NCBI GenBank assembly: GCA_004357475.1
Contig: SMWE01000068.1
Location: forward strand, 1-40,017
Direction: 5' to 3'
Source: Gammaproteobacteria bacterium
Lineage (GTDB): Bacteria; Pseudomonadota; Gammaproteobacteria; Steroidobacterales; Woeseiaceae
Length of the DNA stretch: 40,017 nt
Position 1 is the stretch's first letter; each line of letters begins with the position of its first letter. The translations under genes and the position numbers were made by a program. This document shows positions 30,439 to 40,017 of the stretch, one piece after another. The notes beneath the pieces were generated by a model, which saw only the letters and a program-made list of their open reading frames with translations, did no database searches and was not told the origin of the DNA.

Positions 30439-30978
30439 ATGACTACTTATATTCGCAATCTCATCTGTATCCCGGCAATCGTGCTATGTGCATCTGCGGG
30501 CACGGCAGCGGCAGGGCAACTCGATCTGATCGTCAACGGGCGTTCGCACCACGTCAATTCGGACTACGACTGGAACGAGAACCACTATGGCCTCGGACTC
30601 GAGTACCAGTTGGACAGCTCCTCGCGCTGGCTCTGGTCAGTCAACGGCAACGCGTTTCTGGATAGCCAGAACAACATGTCATACATGGCCGGCGGCGGCC
30701 TGAAGAGACGACTGTTCCAGTCGGAGCACGGGGCCGGTTTCTACCTGGATGCGGGGCTGATCGCGTTCATTATGGCGCGCGCCGACATCTATGACTATCT
30801 GCCGTTTCCGGGCATTCTGCCGGCGGTGTCCTTTGGCACCAGACGCGTCGGCGTGAATCTGACTTATCTGCCGAAAGCCGCGGTGCGCGACTTTGCGCAA
30901 GCCAAGGTCGTGGATCCGGACATCGGCGGTGTATTCTTTTTGCAATTCAAATTCCGCCTGCGAAAACTGTCCCGATAG
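30439..30978 (+). CDS. Small exported outer-membrane beta-barrel protein, PagP-like
   Basis: Signal peptide MTTYIRNLICIPAIVLCASAGTAAA; alternating aromatic strands; LPFPGILPAVSFGTRRVGVNLTYLP and C-terminal FFLQFKFRL recall PagP-type barrels. Family assignment is tentative. Confidence 0.5.
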   Translation: MTTYIRNLICIPAIVLCASAGTAAAGQLDLIVNGRSHHVNSDYDWNENHYGLGLEYQLDSSSRWLWSVNGNAFLDSQNNMSYMAGGGLKRRLFQSEHGAGFYLDAGLIAFIMARADIYDYLPFPGILPAVSFGTRRVGVNLTYLPKAAVRDFAQAKVVDPDIGGVFFLQFKFRLRKLSR

Positions 30979-31165
30979 ATCTGCCTCCAAACATGGCTGT
31001 GTGAGGCGCCCGGGTATTCCGGAAACTCTTGATCGTCAGGTTCGGGATCCGATTCCCAGAGCGGCACTACTTATGCTTAGCGGGTCATTCCTGGAAATTC
31101 GCGATTGGTGCCCAATTATTTCGCGTTATACTACGCGGCTGAACTAGGGAGCAGCGGGCTCACAC

Positions 31166-31250
31166 GCGAAAGTGGCGGAATTGGCAGACGCGCTGGGTTT
31201 AGGACCCAGTGGGGCAACCCGTGAGAGTTCGAGTCTCTCCTTTCGCACCA
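31166..31250 (+). tRNA. tRNA-Leu(TAG)
   Basis: GCGAAAG/CTTTCGC acceptor, CTGGG-TTTAGGA-CCCAG anticodon arm, long variable arm, encoded CCA. Confidence 0.95.
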
Positions 31251-31350
31251 GGCCCCCTGGTCAACGCAACTCATTGATAATTAACGATTATATTGATCTT
31301 CTCCGATCGGGCTTGTGGTCGCAACCGGTCACGAATAAAGGGTTTGGAAG

Positions 31351-32640
31351 ATGATGGTCACGGTCGAATCGACGGGAACGCTGGAGCGCCGCATGCGCGT
31401 CGAGTTGCCTGCCGAGCGCATCGAAAAAGAAATCGAGTCGCGACTGAAGTCAGTCGGCAAGACTGCCAAAATCAAAGGCTTCCGGCCTGGCAAGATACCG
31501 GCCAAGGTCGTGCGTCAGCGCTACGGAACCCAGGTACGTCAGGAAGTGCTCACGGACCTGATGGGGCAAAGCTATCGCGACGCCGTTGCACAGGAAAACC
31601 TGAATCCTGCCGCGCAGCCAAAAATCGAACCCGAACGCTCGGGCAAAGGTGACGGCTTCGCATTCGTGGCAACATTCGAGGTGATGCCGGAGGTCACCTT
31701 GAAAGGCGTGGACAAGATAGAAGTCACGAAACCCGAAATAGATATCACTGATGAAGATTGCGCTGACATGCTCGAGAATCTTCGCAAACAGAAAGCGACC
31801 TGGAAAACGGTCGAACGCGAGGCCAGGGAGGGCGATCGTGTGGTGGTTGATTTCGACGGGCGGCTGCAGGGCGAGTCGATCGAGGGCGGCACCGGGAGCG
31901 AGGTGCCGGTGGTGCTCGGGCAGGGTCAGATGCTGCCGGATTTCGAGAAAGGCTTGACTGGCGTCCAGGCGGATGAGGAAAAGTCCTTCAAGGTCAAATT
32001 CCCGAAGGACTATCACGTTGGGGAGTTGGCCAACAGGAAAGTTGATTTCACGGTTCAGGTACATCGCGTCGAGGCAGAAGAATTGCCGCCGCTGGATGAC
32101 AGCCTGGCGGAAGTCTACGGTGTGAAAGAAGGTGGGCTGGACAAGTTGCGCGCGGACATCGTCGAGAATATGGAACGCGAAGCCGAGCAGAAGATTCGCA
32201 GCGATATTCGGGAACAGGTGATGAGCGGACTGCTTGCAGCTAACCCCATCGAGGTGCCGAACTCGTTGATTCACCAGGAGGCGCATTCGATGCAGCACGA
32301 GGCCATGCGGCAGCTCGGTATCGGGGATCACGAGCAGGCGCCACCGCTCGATGAATTTACAGAAGGCGCGGAAAAGCGCGTTCGGCTCAGCCTGTTGATC
32401 CAGCAACTGGTTGCTGACAACAATATCGCCCTCGATGCGGGCCGTTTGCGCGAGCGCGTTGAGCAAATCTGCGCCGGCTATGAGGACTCCGGGGCAATGG
32501 TCAGGAATTACCTGGCGAACCCGCAGGTTATGTCGCGAATCGAGCCGATGGTCATGGAAGAACAGGCCGTGGAATGGATTATCGAACATGGCGTCGAGAC
32601 GAAAAACAAGATCACCTTCAAGGAATATATGAAACCTTGA
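31351..32640 (+). CDS. tig: Trigger factor
   Basis: Ribosome-binding [20 protein letters not shown]; PPIase [15 protein letters not shown]; SuA domain; upstream of clpP-clpX-lon. Confidence 0.96.
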   Translation: MMVTVESTGTLERRMRVELPAERIEKEIESRLKSVGKTAKIKGFRPGKIPAKVVRQRYGTQVRQEVLTDLMGQSYRDAVAQENLNPAAQPKIEPERSGKGDGFAFVATFEVMPEVTLKGVDKIEVTKPEIDITDEDCADMLENLRKQKATWKTVEREAREGDRVVVDFDGRLQGESIEGGTGSEVPVVLGQGQMLPDFEKGLTGVQADEEKSFKVKFPKDYHVGELANRKVDFTVQVHRVEAEELPPLDDSLAEVYGVKEGGLDKLRADIVENMEREAEQKIRSDIREQVMSGLLAANPIEVPNSLIHQEAHSMQHEAMRQLGIGDHEQAPPLDEFTEGAEKRVRLSLLIQQLVADNNIALDAGRLRERVEQICAGYEDSGAMVRNYLANPQVMSRIEPMVMEEQAVEWIIEHGVETKNKITFKEYMKP

Positions 32641-32689
32641 TCGTATGATTGGCTTTGCAGAGCCACAACGAACGACAACAGGAAGACTT

Positions 32690-33322
32690 ATGAGCGCACA
32701 AGCATTGAACCTGGTCCCGATGGTGGTCGAACAGACGGCGCGCGGAGAACGTGCCTACGACATTTATTCGCGATTATTGAAGGAACGGCTGATTTTTATC
32801 GTCGGCCCGGTCGAGGATCAGATGGGCAACCTGATTGTCGCGCAGCTGCTTTATCTCGAATCCGAGAATCCGGACAAGGATATCCAGTTGTACATCAACT
32901 CTCCGGGCGGTTCGGTGACCTCGGGTCTCGCCGTCTACGATACGATGCAGTTTATCAATTGTGATGTCAGCACGATCTGCATCGGCCAGGCCGCCAGCAT
33001 GGGCGCCTTGCTGCTTTGTGGCGGCGCCAAGGGCAAGCGCTACGCGCTGCCGCATTCACGAATGATGCTGCATCAGCCCAGCGCCGGATATTCCGGGCAG
33101 GCGACGGACATCGACATTCACGCGAAGGAGGTGCTGGAGCTGAAACGGCGCCTGAATGAAATTATGTCCTTCCATACGGGTCAAACATTTGAGCGGATCC
33201 AGCAAGACCTGGAGCGGGACAATTTCATGGGCAGCGAGGAAGCCATGAAATATGGCCTGATTGATACGATGCTCGAAAGGCGCACGCAAATAGCCATCGA
33301 TAAAAAGAGTGATTCTGATTGA
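32690..33322 (+). CDS. clpP: ATP-dependent Clp protease proteolytic subunit
   Basis: [30 protein letters not shown] (catalytic Ser), [14 protein letters not shown] (catalytic His); ATG at 32690 after GGAAG. Confidence 0.96.
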   Translation: MSAQALNLVPMVVEQTARGERAYDIYSRLLKERLIFIVGPVEDQMGNLIVAQLLYLESENPDKDIQLYINSPGGSVTSGLAVYDTMQFINCDVSTICIGQAASMGALLLCGGAKGKRYALPHSRMMLHQPSAGYSGQATDIDIHAKEVLELKRRLNEIMSFHTGQTFERIQQDLERDNFMGSEEAMKYGLIDTMLERRTQIAIDKKSDSD

Positions 33323-33368
33323 AATCAGTTGCTTAAGGAAGCAATCTGCGCTTATGAGACTTGGCGCT

Positions 33369-33397
33369 TTGCACCCTCCAGGGCCGCGTGTTATATA
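33369..33397 (+). promoter_or_regulatory. Candidate sigma70 promoter for clpX (TTGCAC-N17-TATATA)
   Basis: -35 at 33369-33374 and -10 at 33392-33397, in the clpP-clpX gap. Confidence 0.35.
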
Positions 33398-33447
33398 AAC
33401 AGACAGTCGTAACAGACTGATTTTTGGTCGATCGAGGCAGATGACGT

Positions 33448-34761
33448 ATGAGCGATGATTCCCGCGGCAAGAACGAGGACGGCAAGCTCCTCTATTGCTC
33501 GTTTTGCGGCAAGAGCCAGCACGAAGTTCGCAAGCTGATCGCGGGACCTTCGGTATTCATTTGTGACGAATGCGTAGAGCTCTGTAACGACATCATCCGC
33601 GAAGAACTCGAGGATGCCGGTGAGCCTGGCCAGGACGCGCTGCCGAAGCCCCAGGAAATCAACGCGGTGCTCGACGAGTACGTGATCGGCCAGCAGCAGG
33701 CCAAGAAAGTACTGTCGGTTGCCGTCTACAACCATTACAAGCGTCTTGAGGATCGCGCCGGCGATCGCAATAAAGACGACATCGAACTTTCGAAAAGCAA
33801 CATACTCCTGATCGGCCCGACCGGTTGCGGCAAGACGCTGCTCGCCGAGACCCTGGCCAGGTTGCTGAATGTTCCGTTTACGATCGCGGATGCGACGACG
33901 CTGACCGAGGCAGGATACGTCGGCGAGGATGTCGAGAACATCATCCAGAAGCTGCTGCAGAAGTGCGATTATGATGTCGAGAAGGCGCAGACCGGCATCG
34001 TCTACATCGACGAGATCGACAAGATCTCCCGCAAATCGGACAACCCGTCAATTACACGTGACGTCTCTGGCGAGGGTGTCCAGCAGGCACTGCTGAAACT
34101 GATCGAAGGCACGATCGCCTCAGTGCCGCCGCAGGGCGGCAGGAAGCATCCGCAGCAGGAGTTCCTGCAGGTTGATACCAGCAATATTCTTTTTGTTTGC
34201 GGCGGCGCATTTGCCGGCCTCGAAAAAATCATTCTGGACCGCTCTTCGAAGAGCGGCATCGGTTTCATGGCCGATGTAAAGACTGGCGAACAGGAGCAAA
34301 GCATCGGCGAGCTTCTGCATGAGGTTGAGCCGCAGGATCTGATTCGCTACGGGCTGATACCCGAATTCGTTGGCCGCTTGCCGGTGGTGGCGACGCTCGA
34401 AGAACTGGACGAGGATGCGCTGGTTAAAATCCTGATCGAGCCGAAGAATGCGCTGACCAAGCAGTATCGGAAACTCTTTGATATGGAAGGCGTGGAGCTC
34501 GAGTTCCGCGACGACGCATTACGCGCGGTCGCGAAACGGGCGATGAAGCGCAAGACCGGCGCCAGGGGCCTGCGGACGATTCTCGAAAGCGTCCTTCTGG
34601 ACACGATGTACGATCTTCCGTCATCGACCAGCGCCAAGAAAGTCGTTTTGGATGAAGCGGTTGTGGTTGGGGAGACCCAACCGTACGTTATCCATGAATC
34701 TGAGGAGCCGGCGACGGTCGACATCGCGCCGCGGCGGCGTTTGACAGGTTCTGATCGATAA
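33448..34761 (+). CDS. clpX: ATP-dependent Clp protease ATP-binding subunit ClpX
   Basis: Zinc finger [32 protein letters not shown]; Walker [15 protein letters not shown]. Confidence 0.97.
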   Translation: MSDDSRGKNEDGKLLYCSFCGKSQHEVRKLIAGPSVFICDECVELCNDIIREELEDAGEPGQDALPKPQEINAVLDEYVIGQQQAKKVLSVAVYNHYKRLEDRAGDRNKDDIELSKSNILLIGPTGCGKTLLAETLARLLNVPFTIADATTLTEAGYVGEDVENIIQKLLQKCDYDVEKAQTGIVYIDEIDKISRKSDNPSITRDVSGEGVQQALLKLIEGTIASVPPQGGRKHPQQEFLQVDTSNILFVCGGAFAGLEKIILDRSSKSGIGFMADVKTGEQEQSIGELLHEVEPQDLIRYGLIPEFVGRLPVVATLEELDEDALVKILIEPKNALTKQYRKLFDMEGVELEFRDDALRAVAKRAMKRKTGARGLRTILESVLLDTMYDLPSSTSAKKVVLDEAVVVGETQPYVIHESEEPATVDIAPRRRLTGSDR

Positions 34762-34768
34762 ATGAGGG

Positions 34769-34833
34769 GTCAGAGCCCTGTTCTCAATTGCGATCTGAAG
34801 TTGGCAGTTGCAGTCAGGAACAGGGCTCTGACC
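34769..34833. repeat. Inverted repeat GGTCAGAGCCCTGTTC...GAACAGGGCTCTGACC
   Basis: 16-bp perfect arms (34769-34784 / 34818-34833) between clpX and lon; same core as 377-442. Confidence 0.85.
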
Positions 34834-34925
34834 GCTTGATTTACCGCGCTTGATATCGGCCGAATCGGACGCATGTCCTAGGCCTTACAAGCAACTACCC
34901 GGCAACACGTGCGAGGGCTGAACCT

Positions 34926-36677
34926 GTGTCTGAAGACGATCTCAGAGTTGATAGTGATGTAAGCGAAGATGTGGATGACGTGAGCGGCGTGCCTGTACTG
35001 CCGCTGCGCGATGTTGTCGTGTATCCGCACATGGTGATTCCGCTGTTTGTCGGGCGTGAAAGATCGATCGTTGCACTCGACCGTGCAATGAATGCCGACA
35101 AGAAGATACTTTTGATCGCACAGCAGAGGGCGGATCTCGACGATCCCCAGCCCGAGGACCTGTACCAGGTCGGCACGCTGGCCACGGTATTGCAATTACT
35201 CAAGTTGCCGGATGGCACCGTCAAAGTTCTGGTCGAAGGCGGCGAACGCGCCACGGTTGACAAAATCATGGTCGGCGATCATTTCTCGGCCGAAATTACG
35301 ATCCTGACCGAGGAGACGCCGGACAACGAACGCGAGATCAACGTGCTGGTGCGCTCAGTCATTGCGCAATTCGAACAGTACGTAAAAATAAACAAGAAAG
35401 TCCCGCCCGAGATCCTGACTTCGTTGTCCGGTATCGACGAGGCCGGCAGACTCGCCGATACCGTTGCCGCACACATGACGCTGAAACTGGCGGAGAAACA
35501 GCGAATCCTCGAGCTTTGCGACATCAAGGTACGTCTCGAGCAGATCCTCGGCATCATCGAGGGTGAGATCGATATGCTGCAGATCGAAAAGCGTATTCGT
35601 GGCCGGGTCAAGCAACAGATGGAGAAGAGCCAGCGCGAGTACTACCTGAATGAGCAGATGAAGGCCATTCAGAAAGAGCTTGGCGAGCTGGAAGACGCGC
35701 CGAACGAACTTGCCGACCTGGAGACCAAGATCGGGAAAGCCGGCATGACCAAGGAGGCCAGGGAAAAGGCCACCTCGGAGCTGAACAAACTCAAACTCAT
35801 GTCACCGATGTCGGCGGAGGCGACCGTGGTCCGCAACTACATCGACTGGTTGCTGAAAGCACCGTGGAAGAAACGCAGCAAAGTACTGCGGGACCTCAAT
35901 CGTGCCGAGGAGGTACTTGAGGAAGATCACTACGGGCTGGAGAAGGTCAAGGAACGCATCATCGAGTACCTCGCCGTACAGCAGCGTGTGAAGCGCGTCA
36001 AGGGACCGATCCTGTGTCTGGTCGGACCGCCGGGCGTTGGCAAGACTTCGCTCGGTCAGAGCATCGCGCGCGCGACCAACCGGAAATTCGTGCGCATGTC
36101 GCTGGGCGGCGTGCGAGACGAGGCCGAAATCCGTGGTCACCGTCGCACCTACATTGGATCGATGCCTGGCAAGATCATCCAGAACCTTGCCAAGACGGCC
36201 GTGAGGAACCCGCTGTTCCTGCTTGATGAGGTTGACAAGATGGCCATGGATTTCCGTGGTGATCCGTCGTCGGCGCTGCTCGAGGTACTGGATCCCGAGC
36301 AGAACTCCACGTTCAACGATCACTACCTCGAGGTCGATTTCGATCTCTCGGATGTCATGTTCGTGTGCACGGCGAACAGCCTGAATATTCCGCCGCCGTT
36401 GCTCGATCGAATGGAAGTGATCCGCCTCCCGGGTTACACCGAAGACGAGAAGCTGCACATCGCAATCCGCTACCTGATTCCGAAGCAGTTGAAAGAACAC
36501 GGGCTCAAAGAATCAGAATTGTTGATTACCAGGCCGGCGGTGCTCGACATCATTCAGCACTACACGCGTGAGGCGGGCGTGCGTAACCTGGAACGCGAAA
36601 TTTCGAAGCTCTGCCGCAAGGTGGTCAAGACACTGTTGTTGAAAGCCAGGGATTCGGTTATCCGGATAAAACCGTAA
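34926..36677 (+). CDS. lon: Lon protease, N-terminal plus AAA+ part (ends at in-frame TAA)
   Basis: [28 protein letters not shown]-domain; Walker [16 protein letters not shown]; ends [13 protein letters not shown]; same frame as 36681-37373. Confidence 0.92.
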   Translation: MSEDDLRVDSDVSEDVDDVSGVPVLPLRDVVVYPHMVIPLFVGRERSIVALDRAMNADKKILLIAQQRADLDDPQPEDLYQVGTLATVLQLLKLPDGTVKVLVEGGERATVDKIMVGDHFSAEITILTEETPDNEREINVLVRSVIAQFEQYVKINKKVPPEILTSLSGIDEAGRLADTVAAHMTLKLAEKQRILELCDIKVRLEQILGIIEGEIDMLQIEKRIRGRVKQQMEKSQREYYLNEQMKAIQKELGELEDAPNELADLETKIGKAGMTKEAREKATSELNKLKLMSPMSAEATVVRNYIDWLLKAPWKKRSKVLRDLNRAEEVLEEDHYGLEKVKERIIEYLAVQQRVKRVKGPILCLVGPPGVGKTSLGQSIARATNRKFVRMSLGGVRDEAEIRGHRRTYIGSMPGKIIQNLAKTAVRNPLFLLDEVDKMAMDFRGDPSSALLEVLDPEQNSTFNDHYLEVDFDLSDVMFVCTANSLNIPPPLLDRMEVIRLPGYTEDEKLHIAIRYLIPKQLKEHGLKESELLITRPAVLDIIQHYTREAGVRNLEREISKLCRKVVKTLLLKARDSVIRIKP

Positions 36678-36680
36678 AGC

Positions 36681-37373
36681 TTGCAGAAGTACCTTGGCGT
36701 GCGCCGTTTCCGTTACGGCAAGGCAGAGGACAATAATCAGGTCGGCCAGGTCACCGGCCTGGCCTGGACAGAGGTCGGTGGAGAGCTGCTGACGATCGAG
36801 ACAGCCGTCGTTCCGGGCAAAGGCAAGCTTACCCATACCGGCCAGCTGGGCGATGTGATGACCGAATCCATCCAGGCTGCGATGACCGTTGTCAGGAGCC
36901 GGGCGAGTGTCCTGGGCCTCGCAGAGGATTTCCATCAGAAGGTCGATGTGCACGTCCACGTACCCGAAGGGGCTACGCCAAAGGACGGTCCGAGTGCGGG
37001 AGTTGGCATGTGTACTGCCCTCGTGTCGGCATTGACCGACATCCCCGTGAAGAGTGACGTGGCGATGACCGGAGAGATCACTTTGAGGGGTGAAATATTG
37101 CCCATCGGCGGTCTCAAAGAGAAGTTGCTTGCAGCCCACAGGGGCGGCATTGAGACCGTATTGATACCGTATGAAAACGAAAAGGACCTTGTTGAAATAC
37201 CGAAGAACATCAAAGACAAACTGAATATTGTTCCGGTGAAATGGATCGATCAGGTGCTGGAGCTTGCTTTACAACACATGCCGGTTCCGGCGTCCAAATC
37301 CAAGGGTAAAAAAGACGAGTCTCTGGAGCGTTCCAAAGGGCAAAAATCGACCGATATTGTCCGCCCTCATTAA
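36681..37373 (+). CDS. lon: Lon protease, C-terminal S16 protease domain part
   Basis: [50 protein letters not shown] (catalytic Ser); [10 protein letters not shown] (catalytic Lys). TTG at 36681 is one sense codon past the TAA. Confidence 0.9.
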   Translation: MQKYLGVRRFRYGKAEDNNQVGQVTGLAWTEVGGELLTIETAVVPGKGKLTHTGQLGDVMTESIQAAMTVVRSRASVLGLAEDFHQKVDVHVHVPEGATPKDGPSAGVGMCTALVSALTDIPVKSDVAMTGEITLRGEILPIGGLKEKLLAAHRGGIETVLIPYENEKDLVEIPKNIKDKLNIVPVKWIDQVLELALQHMPVPASKSKGKKDESLERSKGQKSTDIVRPH

Positions 37374-37401
37374 TTTCTGAAACCGCTAAAACACTGGGTT
37401 G

Positions 37402-37430
37402 TTGACGGTGTTTTGGGCGCTTGGTATAAG
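37402..37430 (+). promoter_or_regulatory. Sigma70-type promoter upstream of hupB (TTGACG-N17-TATAAG)
   Basis: -35 TTGACG at 37402-37407; -10 TATAAG at 37425-37430; 17-nt spacer. Confidence 0.65.
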
Positions 37431-37612
37431 CTACGCGTGCTCAAGGTCAGGCTGCAGGTCAAGCCTGACGGGGCGTTGGCGATATCGATTGAGGTTTCGC
37501 CGGCAAACAGGGTAGCAAGCGTTCTTCAATGTGAACGTTAACGGAGATGCGGGAACAGTCTTTGGCATTCCGCATTTGTAAAATTCATTATCAATCTGCG
37601 AAGGGTGAATGC

Positions 37613-37885
37613 ATGAACAAGGGCGAACTCATTGAATCGGTAGCAGCAAAGGCAGGAATGTCGCGTGCAGACGCAACCAAGGCGGTCGACGCGGTACTCG
37701 AAAGCGTGACCGAGACACTGGCGGGCGGCGGCGGAGTTTCGCTGGTCGGCTTTGGCACATTCTCGGTTAAGGCTCGTGCAGCACGCATGGGACGCAACCC
37801 GAGAACGGGTGAAGCCATCCACATCAAGGCGAGCAATGTGCCTGGATTCAAGGCTGGCAAAGCTCTGAAGGAAGCCGTAAACTAG
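37613..37885 (+). CDS. hupB: DNA-binding protein HU-beta
   Basis: [74 protein letters not shown]. Confidence 0.96.
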   Translation: MNKGELIESVAAKAGMSRADATKAVDAVLESVTETLAGGGGVSLVGFGTFSVKARAARMGRNPRTGEAIHIKASNVPGFKAGKALKEAVN

Positions 37886-37940
37886 CGCGCCCTTCAGCAG
37901 GGCGAGATTTGGGGACCGTTTAATTAATTGTCCCTGCGGA

Positions 37941-38021
37941 TTTGGGGACAGTTACCTTAATTGTCAGTTTGCCGGCCGCGTTGGCGACCGGGCAGACCAA
38001 TTAAAGGTAACTGTCCCCAAA
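37941..38021. repeat. Inverted repeat TTTGGGGACAGTTACCTT...AAGGTAACTGTCCCCAAA
   Basis: 18-bp perfect arms (37941-37958 / 38004-38021) between hupB and tRNA-Val; a partial extra GATTTGGGGAC half-copy begins at about 37907. Confidence 0.85.
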
Positions 38022-38032
38022 ATATTCTGACT

Positions 38033-38108
38033 GGGTGCTTAGCTCAGCTGGTAGAGCATCGCCCTTACAAGGCGAGGGTCGGCGGTTCGATCCCGTCAGC
38101 ACCCACCA
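38033..38108 (+). tRNA. tRNA-Val(TAC)
   Basis: GGGTGCT/AGCACCC acceptor, TCGCC-CTTACAA-GGCGA anticodon arm, encoded CCA. Confidence 0.95.
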
Positions 38109-38114
38109 GGCTAC

Positions 38115-38191
38115 GGAGTGGTAGTTCAGTTGGTTAGAATACCGGCCTGTCACGCCGGTGGTCGCGGGTTCGAGTCCCGTCCACTCCGCCA
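38115..38191 (+). tRNA. tRNA-Asp(GTC)
   Basis: GGAGTGG/CCACTCC acceptor, CCGGC-CTGTCAC-GCCGG anticodon arm, encoded CCA. Confidence 0.95.
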
Positions 38192-38201
38192 CGAAACGAA
38201 A

Positions 38202-38230
38202 TGGGGACCCCTTCATGGGGTCCCTTTTTT
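38202..38230 (+). terminator. Rho-independent terminator after tRNA-Asp
   Basis: GGGGACCCC-TTCAT-GGGGTCCC hairpin followed by TTTTTT. Confidence 0.85.
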
Positions 38231-38245
38231 GTTCACTTGCTGATC

Positions 38246-38382
38246 GGTACGGGCTCGAAGCCGCGACCATAGACAATCGGGTTCGACAAATTCGCCCGGA
38301 GCGAATTTGGACGCCAGAGGCGCTTTCGCGAAGCGAAAGTCACGACCAGGGATGGTCGTGATCAATCCCGTCCACTCCGCCA
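38246..38382 (+). pseudogene. Rearranged tRNA-Asp 3'-end remnant with a 79-nt hairpin-rich block in the T-loop
   Basis: CGGGTTCGA (38278-38286) + 79 nt with three hairpins + TCCCGTCCACTCCGCCA (38366-38382, exact 17-nt match to 38175-38191); 38246-38268 is an inverted near-copy of the tRNA-Asp T-arm. Confidence 0.7.
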
Positions 38383-38391
38383 TGTAAAAAT

Positions 38392-38422
38392 GCCGGCCCC
38401 CGAAGGGGGCTGGCTTTTTTTT
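38392..38422 (+). terminator. Second Rho-independent terminator after the tRNA-Asp remnant
   Basis: GCCGGCCCCC-GAA-GGGGGCTGGC followed by TTTTTTTT. Confidence 0.85.
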
Positions 38423-38601
38423 GCCGAAATGGACGCGCCGAGAACCCGCGACAGCTACCACCGGCACCGATACGCGAACCGGCGCTTGGCCTCTGCCACC
38501 CGCTCAAGTATGATTCGACGCCTGAAATTCGCCCGTGCGAATCATTTTGGGCCCTGCCAGTCCACTGCTGCAGGCACCATTCATCGACCTGACTTAGCGC
38601 T

Positions 38602-40017
38602 ATGCTGCAAAAAATTCGTGATCGATTAACCGGTGGTTTTGCGATGGTCATATTGGGCATCATCTTCGTGCCGTTCGCCTTTTTTGGCATCAGCAACTTC
38701 AACTTCCTGTCCGCCGGATGGGTCGCCAGGGTCAACGATGTCGAAATTTCTCAGTTTCAACTTGAGAACGCCTACCAGAATCAGCTGCTGCAGTTGTCGG
38801 AGTTCGGCGAGCTGCCTGCCGAATACCTGACGTCGATCAAGAGCGGCATCCTGGAAGGATTGATCCGTGACACGCTGGTTCGGGTGCATGTCGCGAAATC
38901 CGGCTACCGGATCGACGATGCCATGGTGACCGCTCTGATTCAGGATGCGACGCAGTTTCAGGAAGGCGGCGTGTTCAACAAGGAACTTTACTACACCTGG
39001 CTCGACCAGACGGCGCAGGATGCAGGCTTGTTCGAGGCACAGCAACGACAGGGCATTCGCATCAGCCAGTTACGGCGAGGGATCGGGGCGACTGCATTTG
39101 TGACGCCGGCCGAATATCGCCGCTACCTGAACCTCTTCGGCGAGCAACGACAGGTATCGATTGCGACCTTTGATGTGGCTGCGCTGGCCGAAACGGTGGT
39201 CGTGAAGGAAGAGGACATCATGGCCTACTACGATGCGCGGCCCAATGCCTTCCGCTCGCCCGAGACCGTCGACTTCGAGTACATCGAGCTGCGTCGCGAT
39301 GTGCTGACGCAGGCGATCGAAATATCCGAAGAAGAACTCCTTCAGTATTACGAGGAGTCTACGAATCGCTTTCAGCACGATGAGCAACGTCGGGCAAGGC
39401 ACATCCTGATAACGTTTGATGACGATGAAGCGGCTGCCGAGGAGCAGGCTGCCGCGCTGACAGCGCGTGCCAGGGCAGGCGAGCCGTTCGAGGATCTCGC
39501 TCGTCAGTATTCGAAAGACGGCGGCACGTCCGGGCAGGGCGGCGATCTGGGCATCATTCTACAATCGCAGATGCCGGGTGCCCTTGGCGATGCGATATTT
39601 GCCATGCAGAAAGGCGAGATTCAGGGCCCTGTCAGGAGTGATTTCGGTTTTCACGTCGTGCGGCTCGACGATATTGCCGGTGGCGGTCCCCTGGCATTCG
39701 ACGAGGTGCGCGGTGAACTCGAGGGCGAGCTCAAGACCCGGGCAGCTGACGCCGAATTTCTCGAGCTGGAGCGCAAGCTCGTTGACGCGCTGTTCGATGT
39801 TCACGAGTTGCAGGTCATGGCTGAAACCAGCGGCCTGGAGGTCGCCCTTGCAACGGGTTACACGCGCACCGGTGGCGCGCCGTTTGGTGGCAGCCAGGCC
39901 GTCATAGACGCGGTGTTCGACGAGAGTGTTCTGACCGACGGACAAATCAGTGATGTCATCGAGATCGACATCAATCGAACGGCGGTTATTCAAGTGAAGG
40001 CGTATCACCCGGAGGTC
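38602..40017 (+). CDS. ppiD: SurA_N/PpiC-type periplasmic folding chaperone (3' end outside window)
   Basis: MLQKIRDRLTGGFAMVILGIIFVPFAFFGISNF TM anchor; parvulin domain QRRARHILITFDDDEAAAEEQAAALTARARAGEPFEDLARQYSKDGGTSGQGGDLG; follows hupB. Missing from the ORF track because there is no stop in the window. Confidence 0.92.
   Translation, partial: MLQKIRDRLTGGFAMVILGIIFVPFAFFGISNFNFLSAGWVARVNDVEISQFQLENAYQNQLLQLSEFGELPAEYLTSIKSGILEGLIRDTLVRVHVAKSGYRIDDAMVTALIQDATQFQEGGVFNKELYYTWLDQTAQDAGLFEAQQRQGIRISQLRRGIGATAFVTPAEYRRYLNLFGEQRQVSIATFDVAALAETVVVKEEDIMAYYDARPNAFRSPETVDFEYIELRRDVLTQAIEISEEELLQYYEESTNRFQHDEQRRARHILITFDDDEAAAEEQAAALTARARAGEPFEDLARQYSKDGGTSGQGGDLGIILQSQMPGALGDAIFAMQKGEIQGPVRSDFGFHVVRLDDIAGGGPLAFDEVRGELEGELKTRAADAEFLELERKLVDALFDVHELQVMAETSGLEVALATGYTRTGGAPFGGSQAVIDAVFDESVLTDGQISDVIEIDINRTAVIQVKAYHPEV

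Noticed and set aside
31450-32589. 379-aa minus-strand ORF
   Set aside because: Antisense to tig, no recognisable domain.
38175-38382. Prophage or integrative element bounded by tRNA-Asp att repeats
   Set aside because: Only about 175 bp separate the 17-nt repeats and no integrase is present; at most this is a scar, so it is reported as a remnant only.

Overview
Gammaproteobacterial chromosome segment, gene-dense and mostly housekeeping. In order: katG 3' end; parE-parC; a divergent FimV/LysM protein and a FimX-like degenerate GGDEF-EAL protein (both -); efp; a minus-strand sco-psd-epmA-msrC block; prmB-aroC-asd-fimV-truA-accD-folC-SPOR-cvpA-purF; a pseudo-receiver/Ser-Thr kinase plus miaE; lpxH and a cyclophilin (both -); a Pro-Arg-His-(His')-Lys-Leu tRNA cluster interrupted by accessory DNA; tig-clpP-clpX-lon-hupB; tRNA-Val and tRNA-Asp; and ppiD, which runs off the right edge. 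The most unusual signals are: (1) hairpin modules in damaged extra copies of tRNA-His (D-arm) and tRNA-Asp (T-loop), sharing CGCGAAGCG and AATTCGCCC...GCGAATT motifs; (2) lon split by one in-frame TAA between intact AAA+ and protease domains; (3) folC with no ATG/GTG/TTG able to start its conserved N-terminus, but a CTG overlapping the accD stop as CTGA; (4) a FimX-like protein beside a second FimV-like protein, with a perfect TGTGA-N6-TCACA site between them; (5) several short palindromic repeat families in intergenic regions. No CRISPR array, complete IS element or prophage was seen. I did not find a clear new defence-type or biosynthetic system. All calls come from reading the sequence; no searches were run.
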